Source of the DNA: Kondoa malvinella
Lineage: Eukaryota; Basidiomycota; Agaricostilbomycetes; Agaricostilbales; Kondoaceae
Direction of reading: 5' to 3'
Length of the DNA stretch: 64,000 nt
Assembly (NCBI GenBank): GCA_039545315.1
Contig: BCIM01000013.1
Coordinates: forward strand, 186,001 to 250,000
Positions 43,876 to 56,130 of the stretch are shown piece after piece. Positions within the stretch are counted from its first letter, which is position 1. The number at the start of each line of letters is the position of its first letter. The notes under the pieces are model-generated. The model ran no database searches, was not told the origin of the DNA, and saw only the letters and a list, made by a program, of their open reading frames with translations. The position numbers and the translations under genes are program-made.

Positions 43876-44383
43876 TTGAAGTCTGGGGCGAATTCGTATG
43901 CCTGTACATAGACTTTCATTCGTTTCAATACTACGACTGTTGTGCATAATTGCCAATCAGGCTCGCTCACATGACGTCGGGACAGTTGGGGACAGTAGTC
44001 TTATGAGCAAATACAGGCTATCAGAGTGCGCAATTTTGTTGAGTGGAAGATGACAGCTGCGCGGCACAAGGGAGCGATTTTTGCAGGAAAGAAAGCAGAT
44101 GGGCGTGAACATATGACATGCAAGAAAGTAGACAGAGAGTGAGCTGGAACAAAAAGGCAGATGACATGAGATGTCATAGTCAGCCTCAGCTTTGTGGAAA
44201 ATGGTCTGTCGAATTACGGATCTTTAAACCGAATTCGCGCGTGTAGCTGATGACAGGCAACATACAGACGAGCACAGAAGGATTAAGCCAGTCTCAGAAG
44301 ACATCACAAGATTTGCAGTTCATGTCCAAGCCTTGTTTTTCATGCGAGGCAGCGTGTCGATCACTTTCAAAGCCTCGTAAAAT
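43876..44383. other. Intergenic region before SPA2
   Basis: This 508-bp stretch contains no supported gene. The SPA2 promoter must lie here. Confidence 0.45.
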
Positions 44384-47300
44384 ATGAGCTCCGTGTCAGG
44401 CTATTCAGGCAATGGAGGTACCTACTCTGCCTATCAGAATTCTCCAATAGGCGGTCCATCGCGGTTACAACAACAGCAAGCTGCTCAAGCTGGACCTTCG
44501 CGCTATGCCCAGCAAGGACCTGCTTATGGTGGAACGCCAAGGAACCAAAGCAACTCGAATGGCTCTCTACCGCCAGTCGGGTCACCTCAGGAAATCGAGA
44601 ATTCGAGAAACACAGCTCGCAAGCATTACATAGAGCTGTCTGCCTATCTCAATGGCAAGGATCTGTCTGGTGAGCTGCCCGATGCAGCATACAGGTCACA
44701 GATTGACGATATGCAGTCGCACGAAGCAGCGCGAGGGAGAAGCTAACTCGCTTGACGCGGCAGCAATTCCTAGAGCTCTCTGTTGATGTCTATGACGAAC
44801 TCATGCGTCGCAAGAAAGCCGACATGTCTGCTCAAGATCCCAGCGAACCATATTTGTATGAACAGAAAGCATTCCATCCCAAGCGAAATCAAGCAAGGCA
44901 AAAACTAGCTACCTTAGCTACCAGTCGTTACAAAGATCTTGCTTCAGACGTCTACTTTGAGCTAGAACGACGTTATCCCGAATTCAAAGAGGAAGATCCT
45001 ACCCCGGACCATATTGCTTCTTATGCTCAACCTTCTCAAGTTCCAGCTCGATTGGGCTCGATATCGCAACAGCGCGATCAGCAACATACCAAACAACCTT
45101 CCCTCAACGCTTCGTCTTCTGCAGCGAATGAAATACTCGTACCGAACAAATCGACTTTGGTAGAAGAAGAGGTTCCCAGACCATCTTTGGATGCACCCAT
45201 GCAACCTCGTTACTCGAACGAATCAGATCAACGGATTTTCACTCCTCCACCTCCTCCTGGAGCGCATTACCCGCAAGACGGTCACCGAAGGGAAGATTCA
45301 CGGAATGGTTATGCAAGACGAGGTAGCGAAACGAGTACGGCGAGCAAGATTGTTGGTGGTTATTCTTCTGCTCAAGCGCACGAGGAAGAAATGGACAAGC
45401 TGAGACAGGAATATGAGTATAAGATCACCCAATTATCGGATCAGGTGAAAGGATTGGAGCGGTCGAAAGAAGGGTTGGAAGATGTGCGGAAAGATCTGGA
45501 AAACAAGTTGAATGAAGCGGAAGAAGACCTAAAGGAGCAGTCGCAGGTAGATCCGCACCAAATTCCGTTTCGAGTGATTGACCATTTTGCATCAAGCGAG
45601 ACGACCAGCAAGCGAGGCAGCTCCGCGAGATGCAAGACAAGATATCCAATCTACAGGCTCAACTACAACAAGCCCAATCACAGAAAGCAGCTTCATCAGC
45701 GGCCGATATGGAAGAGCTATCACAGCTTCGGAACGCCCAATCACAATCGCGGCATCAGTCTGAAGAGAGCGAGCAGATCGTCGAGGAGCTACGAAACGAA
45801 GTTAAAAGCTTGCTTGAAGAGCTCAAGTCGCTTAATGTCAAGTATGAGCATAGTGAGGCAGAGCGCCAAGCAGAATTAGACGCTCATCGAGAAGAGATGA
45901 ATGCGATGGAAGGGATCAAGAAGAAGTATGAGCAGTCGAAGACGGAACTGCGGAATATGAAAGGTGACAACTCTTGCCTTGAACGTCGGATGTGATCTGA
46001 TGGACTCAAACAGCGACATCGCAACTCTTTGTCCAGACGCCTGCTAGAGAAGACTTCATGCCGCCTTCAAACGATGGCGTGATAGCGGACATTCACGTCA
46101 CTGCTTTCCAGTCGTCAATAGATGCTTTGTTGCAGGCAGCTCGGTAAGCTTGACATCCGTTCTAGAGGTTGAGCTCAATGAGGTTCTGATAGATCTCAAG
46201 TACCGACATCTGTTCTCAAAGCAACAAACGCCATAGTGGAGGCTGTCACTGAATTTGATCAAGATGTACGAGCCTTCGAAGCGCGTTCACTGCAAGCGAT
46301 GGACGAGCAAGATCGAATCGCTTTACAATCGCTCAAAGCCAGATGTAACGCAACTCTGAGCAACCTGATTACCGCAGCGAAGAACCACGCAGCCAGTCAA
46401 GGACTCAGTCCTGTATCCCTGCTCGACGCGGCTGCCTCACACCTGACAGCAACAGCAGTTGACATGATCAAATTACTCAAGATCCGCAAAGCATTTTCGA
46501 CCGAGCTCACGCGAAGTACTACTGACCAGTCTCTGCAATCAGCAGCATCTACACCTTTGTTGGCATATCAGCACACTCCGAAACCAAATGATCTCGCTAT
46601 GAACACCAGAAATCCTCAAGTCAATGGCAATAACCTACATGCACCTCATTCGCCTCCAGTCGGACAATCGCGAACGCAAAATCACCAACGAGAGCCATCA
46701 CAAGAAGACTACTTTGGTAACCGAGTTTACGAGCCAGAACCGAGTCCAGCTCTACCACCTTCTGCAAGCTATATGAGTCAATGGCGACCTCAAACGAACG
46801 GTCGACAATACGATGAGACTCCACCATCGGCTGGTATAGGACAACATGACCATTCTCCAGTTTCGCAAGGGAGAGACTCGCCAGACACCAGAGACTTTGT
46901 TTCGCCGAACAGAACCGAGCAACAGAACGATCGCTCGGTTGATCAGGGACCACTCGATGAAGCAGATTGGCAGGAATTCAGAGTACGGTTACCGAAGCGC
47001 AAGATCCTGATGTGTGCTGACTCTTTTTTTTTTTATTAGGCCTACCTAGAGAATCAGACGGAAGCTATAGTCCATTCCATTCAAGCTCTTTTGGCGGCTA
47101 TCCGCAACGGTGCACCTGGCGCGGAGCTAGAAGAACATTTGACTGAAATTGTCACGATTGTCTCATCCGTCGTGGCCATCTCAAGGGACAACCTTCCTGA
47201 AGAGTTCTATGAGCGAGGAGACGATATATTGGCGGAACTGGCTGGCAATTGTGACAAGCTCAGCGAATTACAAGGCACGACGGGGGCGGGTACCTTTACG

Positions 47301-47455
47301 AAACCGACGAAACAAGCTGTCGCTTCTGCTTCGTTTGCCATTGCGAGATCACTCAAGCAACTAAAGTGAGTCCCTTGCCTACGATTTGTAGCCTACTGAG
47401 CTGAAATATGAACAGTCTTCTGCTGGCGGACGATGAAGGTGAAGATTTGAGGTAA
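44384..47455 (+). CDS. SPA2: Polarisome scaffold protein Spa2
   Basis: ATG 44384 opens a Gln/Ser/Gly-rich head. A 47-nt intron brings KDLSVARSSAREKLTRLTRQQFLELSVDVYDELMRR into one frame. This and AFHPKRNQARQKLATLATSRYKDLASDVYFELERRYPEF are the two tandem Spa2 homology (SHD/GIT-type) repeats, at about residues 65-150. After a disordered region comes a long coiled coil (YEYKITQLSDQVKGLE... SDRDDQQARQLREMQDKISNLQAQ), also split by introns, and a C-terminal helical domain (ISRDNLPEEFYERGDDILAELAG). The stop is at 47453-47455. Spa2 recruits formin, MAPK and Rab-GAP partners to sites of polarised growth. Domain order and length match fungal Spa2. Confidence 0.92.
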
Positions 47456-47519
47456 TTGTCAAGCAACAAGGTACAATTCGTCGTGTTATTTACTTCACTA
47501 TATACATATACATTTTATA

Positions 47520-48805
47520 TTAGACATATATTATCATTGCTTGTACTTCGTTTGGCGAGTGGAAATTGTAATTTCGTTCAAGCGCGTGCTGATGGGCCAT
47601 AACGTCGACTATGTGCGCGCATGAAGAAGAGAACGAATAGCAGTTCCAATCTGCCAGACAGTCAGCTCTGAGCAGGGCGATATAGTCAGCTACAAACCTC
47701 TCTTTGAACAGCATGGTGATACCTTGCGAGAGGAAGGTCTTCAAGATTTGAGCTATGCAGAGGATCAGACAGCTGCACGAGCATCACCGAGCTACTTACT
47801 ACTCAAGCCATTGTAGAGACCCTGGATGCCATAACGCTTGTAGATCTTTTGCAAACAATCGGTCGTGGACTTGTACTGCCGCTTTTCGGAAGAAGAGCGA
47901 CTTTGTAAGCGAGTCTTGGCCAGTATCAAGGGATCTATTCACAAGTGAGCATATTGAAGACTGCGCAGGAAATCAACTGACATGTGATGGCAGCTGCTAA
48001 ACCACCTGCAGATGCGCTGGTCAAGAACGTCACCAGCGGTGGTGGGTGTTCACGTCGAGATTTCGGTAGCAGCATAGTCTTGAGAAGAGCAAAGATGTAC
48101 AAAGTCAAGCTTGGATTAATTGTGAGCAGCATGGCGCTCTTGTAGCCGGACCAAAATCTACACATCGTCAGAAAGGCTCATGAATATCTGGGTTGTACGC
48201 ACCCTGTCCAACCTCGCTCTTGTAGGATCTCATGGAAGATCTGCATGACCGAATTCTCTCCCGCCTCCTCGTCGTCCGAGTCCGAATCAGCTGCTGCCTC
48301 CTCAGGACGTTTGCCTCTAGCTTTGACAGAAAGCTTTTGCGCGTGCGATGATTCGCTCTGTTGTCTCACAACAATCTGACTGATTGGCGTGGTGACGGCT
48401 TTGGCAAAGCAGCCGGCCAATGAGCCCAGTGCTAGTTCTTCCAGCGCGGAGAATGTCTTTGCAGGTGATTGACGTCTCGCTGCCCATGTCTTGTGCAGGA
48501 AAGAATGGCTGAAGAAGAAGAGGAAACTTGCTACAGAGCGAGTTTCGGCATGTCATAGGCAGCTAGCATGTTTCAGGCTTACAAAGGATGGTACTCAGAG
48601 TGTCTGGTCCTAGACCGTCAAAGAGCGACAGAAAGCCAGTCTCTTCGCATATGCGCTTAAAAGCTACCAGAGCATTGCTGTAACCTCTACGAGTCTGGAT
48701 GCGGGTTGATATGAGGTCGAGCGGATAAGTCGCGGTATTGCTGATAGCGGATGCCGCCGCTCCTGACAGAGCAATTATAAGCGGTGGTGCTTCGCTGTCG
48801 GCCAT
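47520..48805 (-). CDS. ANT1: Peroxisomal-type adenine nucleotide carrier of the mitochondrial carrier family
   Basis: ATG 48805 leads directly into repeat 1: LIIALSGAAASAISNTATYPLDLISTRIQTRR, with the PxDxxxxRxQ signature. Repeat 2 has LALGSLAGCFAKAVTTPISQIVVRQQ, then a long acidic insert (EEAAADSDSDDEEAGE), and WTGFWSGYKSAMLLTINPSLTLYIFALLK. Repeat 3 has SASAGGLAAAIT, an intron, then YPLILAKTRLQSR. About five introns. The acidic insert and the NPSLTLY motif resemble peroxisomal Ant1/PMP47-type carriers (SLC25A17 group), which import ATP into peroxisomes for beta-oxidation. The second-repeat signature (TPISQIVVR) is slightly degenerate, as in that subfamily. The last codons near 47520 are uncertain. 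Confidence 0.82.
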
Positions 48806-48971
48806 CGTATCAAGGCCGTCGTTGTGACCGTAGAGCTTCTGTTGGCAAAGCACAAGCAAGGCAACAAGGCAAAGTCGCGGTCGCGGGGTAAGAGTCACTC
48901 GGAGCGGGGAAACAGAATTGACCCAGATAGCAGCTCCTCGCTCTGCAGCTAATACCCCATCATACGTCTAC

Positions 48972-51509
48972 TCAAACTCGTAACCGTTCTACGGGAGCGA
49001 TGAGCAAATTCAAGATGATAGCAACGGTCATGCTCACGTTGACACATGTAAAGATTCCCTTGATCCTCCCAGTATCGTAGGAATTCTTGATTGCCAGAGA
49101 AGATGTCGCCAGTCCACCTCCGAAGCACAGAAACCCCAACAAGACCGCGATCGTAGAGGCAAGCGCTTCGATTTTCCGTAGACCCCGTAGCCAACTTCTA
49201 TCATGGGCGTACATCTTGCCGAATGCGAGTCCCCAGAAGAGCAGCCCAAACCTTGAACACTTGTCAGTCTGTCCAGCCAAACATTGAGGTGAGAACATAC
49301 CAGCTATCTGGTGAGACAGGGATGTCAGTATGCTGCCGTGTAGTAAGCAAATTACACACTGAAGATAGCGCCGATAACTGAAGTGATCTCGTTGAATCTA
49401 CGTTCTTGCTTGAGCAATCCAGCAAGTGAATCCGGCGAGCTGCTCACATGGGGATAGTCTCACTCGCGATCCAAGCGATAGTCCATATAATAGTAAGCAG
49501 GGCAACCCAACAAGCCCAACCTTTCTGAAAATAGAAAGTGTCAGCTTTGGTGATGGACACAATCATCTTGACTTACCACAGTATGGGTTCTTCGGTGAAC
49601 CGAAGCAGGACTGAAGACTCGAAAGAAGATGAATCGAGCACTGACATCGGCCGCAAAGCAACCGAATAGAAGGACGCTGCGTATCAGTAGCTTAGCTTCG
49701 CCCGTGTAGAGTTAGAATCGAGACATACGTCGGCAGCGTAAAGGCTGAAAGCGAATGTCAGTCGCCTGATCGAATAGCATTGATGGGACGCTCACCTGCT
49801 ACGATTTTGGCGTACAAAGGCTGAAGACTCATATAGGCTGGTCCTTGCATGTACTGCATCCGCTTAGACGGGTCTGTAATGAGGATAGGCGCTTACTTCG
49901 TTCCCGACCATGCTGCAGGCAGGTGGCTATGAGCGATCTGAAAGCTACCAGCACAATATATACGCACATGTAGAATGCACAGCCGACGAGCGTGAACATG
50001 GTGATCTGCACTGCACCGACGAGATAGAGTGCTTTGGGGAAGTCTTGAGGCTTTGCCACATCTACGATGATACTGGGAATGAATGCCTGTCTAACTCAGC
50101 CGAATTCGTTGACGTCTCAATGCTAGCTTACTTGTCCGGTGTAATTGAAGACAATGTTGAGAATTGCGTTCAAGACAGAGACGAAGCCAACTGTTGGCCA
50201 GGCTGTGACTGTGTACCGGGTCAGGGACTGCAGGAGGGCGAAAGGCGTCGAAACGTACTGGTCCTGCTATCACCATTTGCCCAACCACTGTACTTCGCGT
50301 GAGTATGAAGACTTTTGCAGGTAGCAGGGCGTACACAGGTCCAGACTGTACACCGCCGACTGTACAGCCGTCAGATCATCCTCGAGTGCAAAACATGTGC
50401 TTACAAATCAGAAGCAAAATAGCAGAGGCCATCATTGTGAGGGCAGCGAAGATACCCAAGTAGGACAAGGTGTTCAAGCGTCGGAAAAGCGAGAACGTAA
50501 ACATAATAGCCATGCTCATAGCAGAAAGAGCAGCAGTGCACTGAAGGTATATTCAGCAGACATGCGGTATTTGGATCAAACAAGCTCACTAGTCCATGTT
50601 CAGTCAATGTATTGAAAGCGACAGCAGCAGCAATACAGTGGTAGCCCGCAGTCAAAGCAGCATTAGCGACGAAACCGAACGCTGTGAGTTCATAGGCTAT
50701 CCGACTTTTGCTGCAAAGAGAGATCAAGTCAGCAGAGTTTCTTCGCATTCAGGACAGAGCCCTACCCAAAGAGCAGATAGCCGATATCTACTATGTTTTC
50801 AACACCTGGATTAAGCATGCAATATCGCCAAAGAAGATGGGTGGTGTAGATGCAGATGAGGCCTGTACGGAAATGTGGCTAGTCAGATTCGGGACCAAGA
50901 TCAGACGCGAACAGTACTGACCGATTCCTATAGAGCAGATGCATCCTAGAGCGATACCTAGAGTGGCAAACTGTTGGACGATGTAGATCAGCGATCGGCA
51001 ACACTAATAGGAAAAAGTAAGCCCACGCTTGATGGCAATGAGAACAGTCTGTACACATATCAGTTTTTTGAAATTCCTAATAAAGGGGGCAGAAAGCGCA
51101 CGGGATGGCAATGTAAATGAGTGAAAGAAGATAGGCAGCTTGTTGCCAGGTCAAACTTTTGTATTCGACTGTGAAAGCATCAGTCCTGGAAGCTGTTGAG
51201 ACGGGGTCATCACATACTGACGATTTGATCCTTCGTCTCTGCATCTATAGCAGGATGAAGCTCTTCGTTCTGATCTTCTTCTTCCAGATCAAGTTGAGGG
51301 ACACGATTAGTTGGGCGAAGACCGCCATCATTCAGCGAAGTGTGTACACGCGGAGGATTGTTTGGGCTCGTCAAAGTCTGAAGGTATGCATCGTCTGCGG
51401 AAGCTGCGCGGTTACTAAGCGCAACCCTGGTAGAAGTAGGGTATGCCGTACCCAGTTTCAGAAAGCCAGACTTGGGAGACGGCCGGTAAGCGATGATTTG
51501 ATCGGTCAT
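48972..51509 (-). CDS. Amino-acid transporter of the AAAP family
   Basis: ATG 51509 gives an approximately 110-residue cytosolic N-terminus with an acidic patch (DLEEEDQNEELHP). The first membrane segment reads VEYKSLTWQQAAYLLSLIYIAIP. Many very short exons follow. In order they encode further hydrophobic segments, including AYELTAFGFVANAALTAGYHCIAAA, PQDFPKALYLVGAVQITMFTLVGCAFYM (the PxDFPKAL motif of AAAP permeases, near 50050), and LASTIAVLLGFLCFGGGLATSSLAI near 49100. The last reading ends NLLIAPVERLRV with a stop at 48972. Members are proton-coupled neutral amino-acid permeases (Mtr-like). The gene needs at least ten introns; I did not resolve each border. It lies codirectionally upstream of the nucleotide carrier. 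Confidence 0.75.
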
Positions 51510-51954
51510 TTCGCGGGGCGAAGAGAAGAGAGGCAAGGACTGATGGATGAAAGAAGCAGAAGAAAGGCATCGAGCAATGCAATGCAATGCGCTCGGCTAT
51601 GCTAATGTAATGCACTGCAGTGACAATTTCCGCTGGACTACCGCTTTGGCTTGGCCAGCCCAGACCAGAAAGATGGTGGGCAGACCGTCTGTAGCACTGC
51701 TGAAATCATAAAGTAGACAATAGCAAGAAGGTCTGCCAGTGCAGGAACGCGCCAAGGCCTTAAGGGATATTGCTTCCGTTCGAGATGTATGATACAGCAA
51801 TGAACCACAGACGCGCAGTGTATTCTCGGCAGATTGAGAGAAGCTATAGATTCAGTGTTGGCTGATCAGAAGCAACCTGTTCTCGATATCATTTGCGCGT
51901 TGCTCTCCGACTGCCACACTAGACACATATAGCCAAGCTATTCCACGCAAAAGT
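51510..51954. other. Divergent promoter region between the permease and MDM35
   Basis: This 445-bp stretch lies between divergent starts. No coding features. Confidence 0.5.
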
Positions 51955-52317
51955 ATGGCCAACTCTGTGAATCCAGCATGCAACGCCTTTAAGCGACAAT
52001 ACGATTCCTGCTTCAACACTTGGTTCGAACAATATCTCAACACCTCTCTGCCCTCGTCAGGCAATAACAGCAAACCAGATCCAGAAGTCTTACGGAGCAA
52101 GGGAAAAGAGCTAGAGTCGAAATGCGGTGATCTGTTCAAGACGTATAGACGGTGTATAGAGGTCAGCCGAGTGCCAGTCTCTGCGGGACAGGCGGACTGA
52201 ATCTATTGCTAGAGCGATCTGGAGGCTAAAGGGTTGAACGAACTGCTCAAAGAAGCAAGAGACGCTGAACCGCTGCATAAACCTGGAGACACCAGCTTTC
52301 CTAATTTCAAGTCTTAG
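51955..52317 (+). CDS. MDM35: Mdm35/TRIAP1-like twin-CX9C protein of the mitochondrial intermembrane space
   Basis: ATG 51955 begins MANSVNPACNAFKRQYDSCFNTWFEQYL; the first pair is C-x9-C (CNAFKRQYDSC). The second pair, KCGDLFKTYRRCIE, has the same spacing. A 54-nt intron after CIE joins SDLEAKGLNELLKEARDAEPL in frame, ending at the stop 52315-52317. The total length is about 100 residues, as in the family. In yeast Mdm35 pairs with Ups1, Ups2 and related PRELI proteins and shuttles phosphatidic acid or phosphatidylserine between mitochondrial membranes. Import would rely on the Mia40 oxidative pathway. The cysteine spacing makes this call strong. Confidence 0.92.
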
Positions 52318-52823
52318 AAGAAGTAGACTCGTAGCTATACAGCTATTGCGCGATAGGAATCTGCAGGTATATCGATACTGCCGTAAGCTGTCGCTCTCTT
52401 CTGATCTGGCTTTCCGCTCAAGTCGTGCCTCGCCAGATGACCGACTGTTCGCTCGTATCAGCACCAGAATTGACAGCCAAGAGAAGGCAGGTAGAAAGCT
52501 GCTGACTGCGCCTCAGAAGCACCGCGGAAAGCAGGCATGCAATAACAATGTAGCGAGCCGGTTGTAAGGATATTCATTGGTCCTGCGCGCCATTGCTGCC
52601 GTGCTCCTCTGCCATCTTTCTCATCCTCTTAATGCTTGACGGGTGGTCAGCATTCTTCCCATCAGAGCATGCCTTCCAGAATCATCCTTCTCTCCTTTCT
52701 AAGCAATGTCTGCCCGCTTGTCCCGCCGCTGAGCTCTTTTCTTTCCTTACTACCAGCCATCACTCATCCAATACGCTTTCATCTCCTGACAATATCATAA
52801 CAACCTCATAACTATATATCAAC
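52318..52823. other. Intergenic region with a pyrimidine-rich leader
   Basis: About 500 bp. The last 200 bp before ATG 52824 are strongly C/T-rich (for example ttctctcctttctaagc), typical of a fungal promoter or 5' UTR. No gene is evident. Confidence 0.5.
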
Positions 52824-53081
52824 ATGAACGCCATCACCGAAAAGCAGTACGTCCTCCCTCCAAGCCTTGATCTACTTCTAACATTATTCCCTTCCAGATC
52901 TAACGCTCGTCAAGAAATCTGTCGAGGAATACAAGACCCAACGTATCGTTGTCCAGCCTGTCTCGCCGCTGCTGCCCTCGAAGCAGAGGAAGTAGAGAAG
53001 AACACTGCCTCTTCTGATGAATCATCGGGTGAACAAGCTGAGCTTGCAAGCGTCAATATGTTCAGCAGAGGTGCTTACTGA
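52824..53081 (+). CDS. Small hypothetical protein
   Basis: ATG 52824 begins MNAITEKQ, followed by a 52-nt intron (donor gtacgtcc, acceptor cccttccag). The second exon reads SNARQEICRGIQDPTYRCPACLAAAA, then an Asp/Glu/Ser-rich tail ending VNMFSRGAY. Two cysteines (CPAC) suggest a small metal-binding turn, but there are too few for a full finger. A second frame in exon 2 is also open for about 35 codons, so the product could be shorter. No family is recognised. The strong pyrimidine-rich leader upstream supports a real transcript. Confidence 0.4.
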   Translation: MNAITEKQYVLPPSLDLLLTLFPSRSNARQEICRGIQDPTYRCPACLAAAALEAEEVEKNTASSDESSGEQAELASVNMFSRGAY

Positions 53082-53490
53082 TCGGGCGTATGCTGTATTC
53101 CTTATTGTATGCTGTATCAATGTCTTCTCTCTCTCTGCGAACTCTTTCTCGATTACTTGCTAAGAAGTCTGTTCTGTGCTTTTGCCTTGCCCGGGTAGAA
53201 CGACGATGACATACCACGCTCCTAATCGCGCTGTTATACCAGACAGTAAGTCTCCGAAAGTTCGCCGGACATAGCCATAGGACATCCAACGCGTGCAGCA
53301 GGTCAAGAGAATGCAAGCGTGACAAATAACCAGACTACACAAATGCGCTATATACAAAACAGACAGTCCAAATGAGTTGACCAAAAACGAGATGAGAATG
53401 CAAGATGCGAGGGTGTTGTGAAGGTATGCATGATATAGAGGAAACAGATGCATAGGTGTCGTAATGATGGAGATGACGATAATCTTTGCT
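53082..53490. other. Intergenic region between convergent genes
   Basis: About 400 bp between the small hypothetical gene and the 3' end of the eIF4E-like gene. Minus-strand frames here (53062-53325) have no recognisable content. Confidence 0.4.
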
Positions 53491-54878
53491 TCAAGCGACT
53501 CGGTTTTCGTCAGTGATGGTTCGGATTTTTGACGATCTTGGGCTTGGAGGAGGACGTTCTCGACGTGTGGGTGAAGCAAGGAAACCGCTGAAACCGAGTG
53601 GTGATTTTTGCGGTGATGGTGGAATTTGAATAGCTAGGTTGTGTGGCATAGAAGCGCTTCGAGTGAGCAATGGTTGAGTGATGGGATTGATGGAAGGATT
53701 GATTTTGAAGAGCTTTGGAGCCAGGTAATTGGCCGAGCCTTGATGGAACTACAAGTCAAGTTAGTCGGCAACAACACGAGGTACAGAGACAGGCTCACCG
53801 AAAAGTCCATAGAGACATTCATCCCTTCTGCTATACCCAAACACTCCGCGATCGCCATTCCAACCTGATTGATGTGATCCACATTGCTCCTATCCTTGAC
53901 CCAAATCTGGATCCGGTTGCCTCTATCCCTCACACTGCACATGGCACCCGTCACAAATTCCTCTGGCTCAATCTGCTCTCCAACCAAGGCCAACAACAAA
54001 TTGCACCAGAACTCGTCCACTCTGGCAGCATTCTTTGCCTTGAGTAAGATGGTCCATTTGCCGCCTTTGGCATTAGCTGGATCTTCCCAAGTTGGGTCAA
54101 TCTCATCGCGAAAGAAGGAAACATTGGCGCCGTTCAACAGCAACGAGGGACGCTTGCACCAATTCATCAATCTTGCAAAAGCTTCAATTGAAGTGACGGT
54201 GCCGACTCGGGATATAGTAGAGGTATAATTGGCTGCGTTGGCTTTGGCGACGACGGGAGACGAAGCGACTGCGTGCTTGGTATCGCCAAACAGGGTCCAT
54301 GGACGTTGCAGAGGGTGGCAAGAGGTAGCAGAGATGGGAGCTGGACCTTCCGGAGCGGATTTAGAACGCGTCATATCTGTTGATTGCGGTGCTGTATTGA
54401 CTGATAGTGAAGGTGTAGGTGAAGATGCTGAGCTATCAGTGTGCTTGTTTGCAAAGCGACGTTCAATGACTGCTAGCGTAGGTAAGGAATTTGTTGAAGC
54501 AGCTCGTAACATCAAGCCAGGAGGAGGAGGTAGCATTGGACCATCAGCTTGACGCGCAGGAGGGCCCATACTGCCAGCTTGCGTCATGCGCGGAGATACA
54601 GATAGCCTGTGTATGGTGTCTGTGGGACTGATTGCAGAGACATGGTTGCTAGCTGGCTCGTCCAATGCTCCAGCAGGTAGCTTGTCCCTAGTTGGATACT
54701 CCTTTAGACGGGCTATACGGTTGTTGGGCAGCTGAAAGGCTCACTTGAGCCGCAGCCTGAGCTCTGCAAGCGACGGCATCTTCTTTAAAGTCCCTGCAGA
54801 CAGGCTGTTCCGTTGCTGGTGTGATTTGCTCCCAGCTTGAGCTTGTACACCAATTGACAGAGTGTTGAGCGGTTCCAT
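53491..54878 (-). CDS. Class II eIF4E-like cap-binding protein (4EHP type)
   Basis: ATG 54878 starts a Ser/Pro-rich extension; a 61-nt intron joins LRLRLK to DKLPAGALDEPASN. The core begins HPLQRPWTLFGDTK and continues through VTSIEAFARLMNWCKRPSLLLNGANVSFFRDEIDPTWEDPANAKGGKW to VDEFWCNLLLALVGE. The cap-stacking Trp-Glu pair is in PTWED. By my alignment the other cap-stacking Trp is Tyr (ANYTS), as in class II 4EHP, and the dorsal Trp that binds eIF4G/4E-BP helices is Ala (EAFARL). A terminal exon, reached by an intron after DFS, adds a roughly 80-residue Ser/Pro tail, with the stop at 53491. Class II proteins usually repress translation. The long low-complexity tails suggest regulation by phosphorylation. 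Confidence 0.78.
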
Positions 54879-55258
54879 GTTGTGATCACAGCTTGCAGAC
54901 GCGCGTGATTGTACGGTGGATAAAAGATGAAAGACCGACTTGGAACTCAAATTGGCTTCACAGAGTAAACATGCGTTCCAGGCTCGACGGTTCAGACTGT
55001 AATATTCAAGCAGCGTACAGCTCTTTCAACCTCTGCTGATAATGAAAACGCGTCAAGATCTGCGTGAAAGTTCTGCAGTCGCGTGGGAGATTGTCACCGC
55101 GAGATTGCGCATTGATGATCCTCACGAATACTGTACAAGAGGACTGCACAAAGCGGAATACATTCCCGACACGCTCGATGCCTTCACCGAGTACAGACAT
55201 GCTGAACAAGTAGTACAATGGGTCGTGGACTGAAAGATGCCCCGAGTCCGAGACCAGC
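54879..55258. other. Intergenic region between the eIF4E-like and rhomboid genes
   Basis: About 380 bp. The 64-codon plus-strand frame at 55042-55233 has no support. The eIF4E-like promoter must lie here. Confidence 0.4.
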
Positions 55259-56130
55259 TCAGACCGAGATCGCTTGACGTCCTCTCCCTTGAGCGAGCTT
55301 CCGCATGAGCAATTGAATCGGCTGAACTCGCCCGCGAGTCAGAAAGTATAGTATACCAGTCAATGCTCCGCCGACTGCAAAACAATTAGCTTTGGTACGA
55401 TCGAGAGATGAGAGGCACATACTGTGAGCCGCTGCAGCGACGTTGCTGTCCTATGGTGAACTTCCGATATCAGTAGTGAACTGAATCATAACAAGATCAC
55501 TGACCGGACGTTTGCAGACGGTATAAAGATCCCAGGCGAGAAGGCCGGGTTCAGCAATCTATCGCAGCGGCAGGTTCAATTTAGCACCCAACAGAAGCAA
55601 GATCACGAGAAAGCTTACCCATGCTGGCGTCGGAACCACGAAAAAAACAAGCAACATGTTTTTCGGGAATTTACATGCGGAATAGCTATCAAGTCTATTT
55701 CACAAGATGGTTCAGACAGCCTTGAGTGAAATAACTGACGCGATGATTCCCCACACTGAGCCACTTGCGCCCGTTAACTTCATAGATGCCGGCGATTTGC
55801 CTTCTGCTACTTTACGTCGCGGCATCGTCCAGAGTTCGGTAACTACCAGCCAGACAAGACCTCCAGTAACACCCTTTAGGTCTCGACATCAGCTCATACC
55901 GTGGACAGAGGCAGTCAGACCTACGGCGACCGTATATGAGATGTACCAAGAAGAACAAGAGCAGCCAGAGGCTTATCCGCAACTTTTGAGATGGATAGGT
56001 TCGAGCTATAGATCATAGCGCACAAAAGAGTGTACATTTCTTGAGACAAGGCTCCGTGCTGCCCGACGCGAGCACCTGGCCCGAACGTGATTGCGTACAG
56101 CAGCGACTAGGAGATAATGTAAGGGCTATA
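55259..56130 (-). CDS. Rhomboid-family intramembrane serine protease
   Basis: Minus-strand exons chain in frame: LLYAITFGPGARVGQHG (about 56040-56110, resembling the TM2 LYxFGP motif), then LTGASGSVWGIIAYSAC with the catalytic GxSG Ser, split by a 53-nt intron (donor near 55740). FPKNMLLVFFVVPTPAW is followed by an intron, IAEPGLLAWDLY, another intron, then SNVAAAAH|IGGALTGILYFL with the catalytic His (AHxGGALxG), and a basic tail (LLMRKLAQGRGRQ) ending at TGA 55259. The Ser-His dyad order and the PAW-LxAWDLY pattern match PARL/Pcp1-type mitochondrial rhomboids. The 5' exons, presumably between 56100 and 56340, and one junction near 55900 are unresolved, so the first membrane segment is not shown. 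It is divergent from the amidase gene. Confidence 0.72.

Noticed and set aside
47500..47640. A/T-rich stretch near the SPA2 and carrier 3' ends as a possible origin or element
   Set aside because: It is just a short A/T-rich intergenic region between convergent genes, with no repeat or terminal structure.
55707..56018. 103-codon plus-strand open frame
   Set aside because: It lies antisense to the rhomboid exons that contain the GASG motif, and it has no domain of its own.
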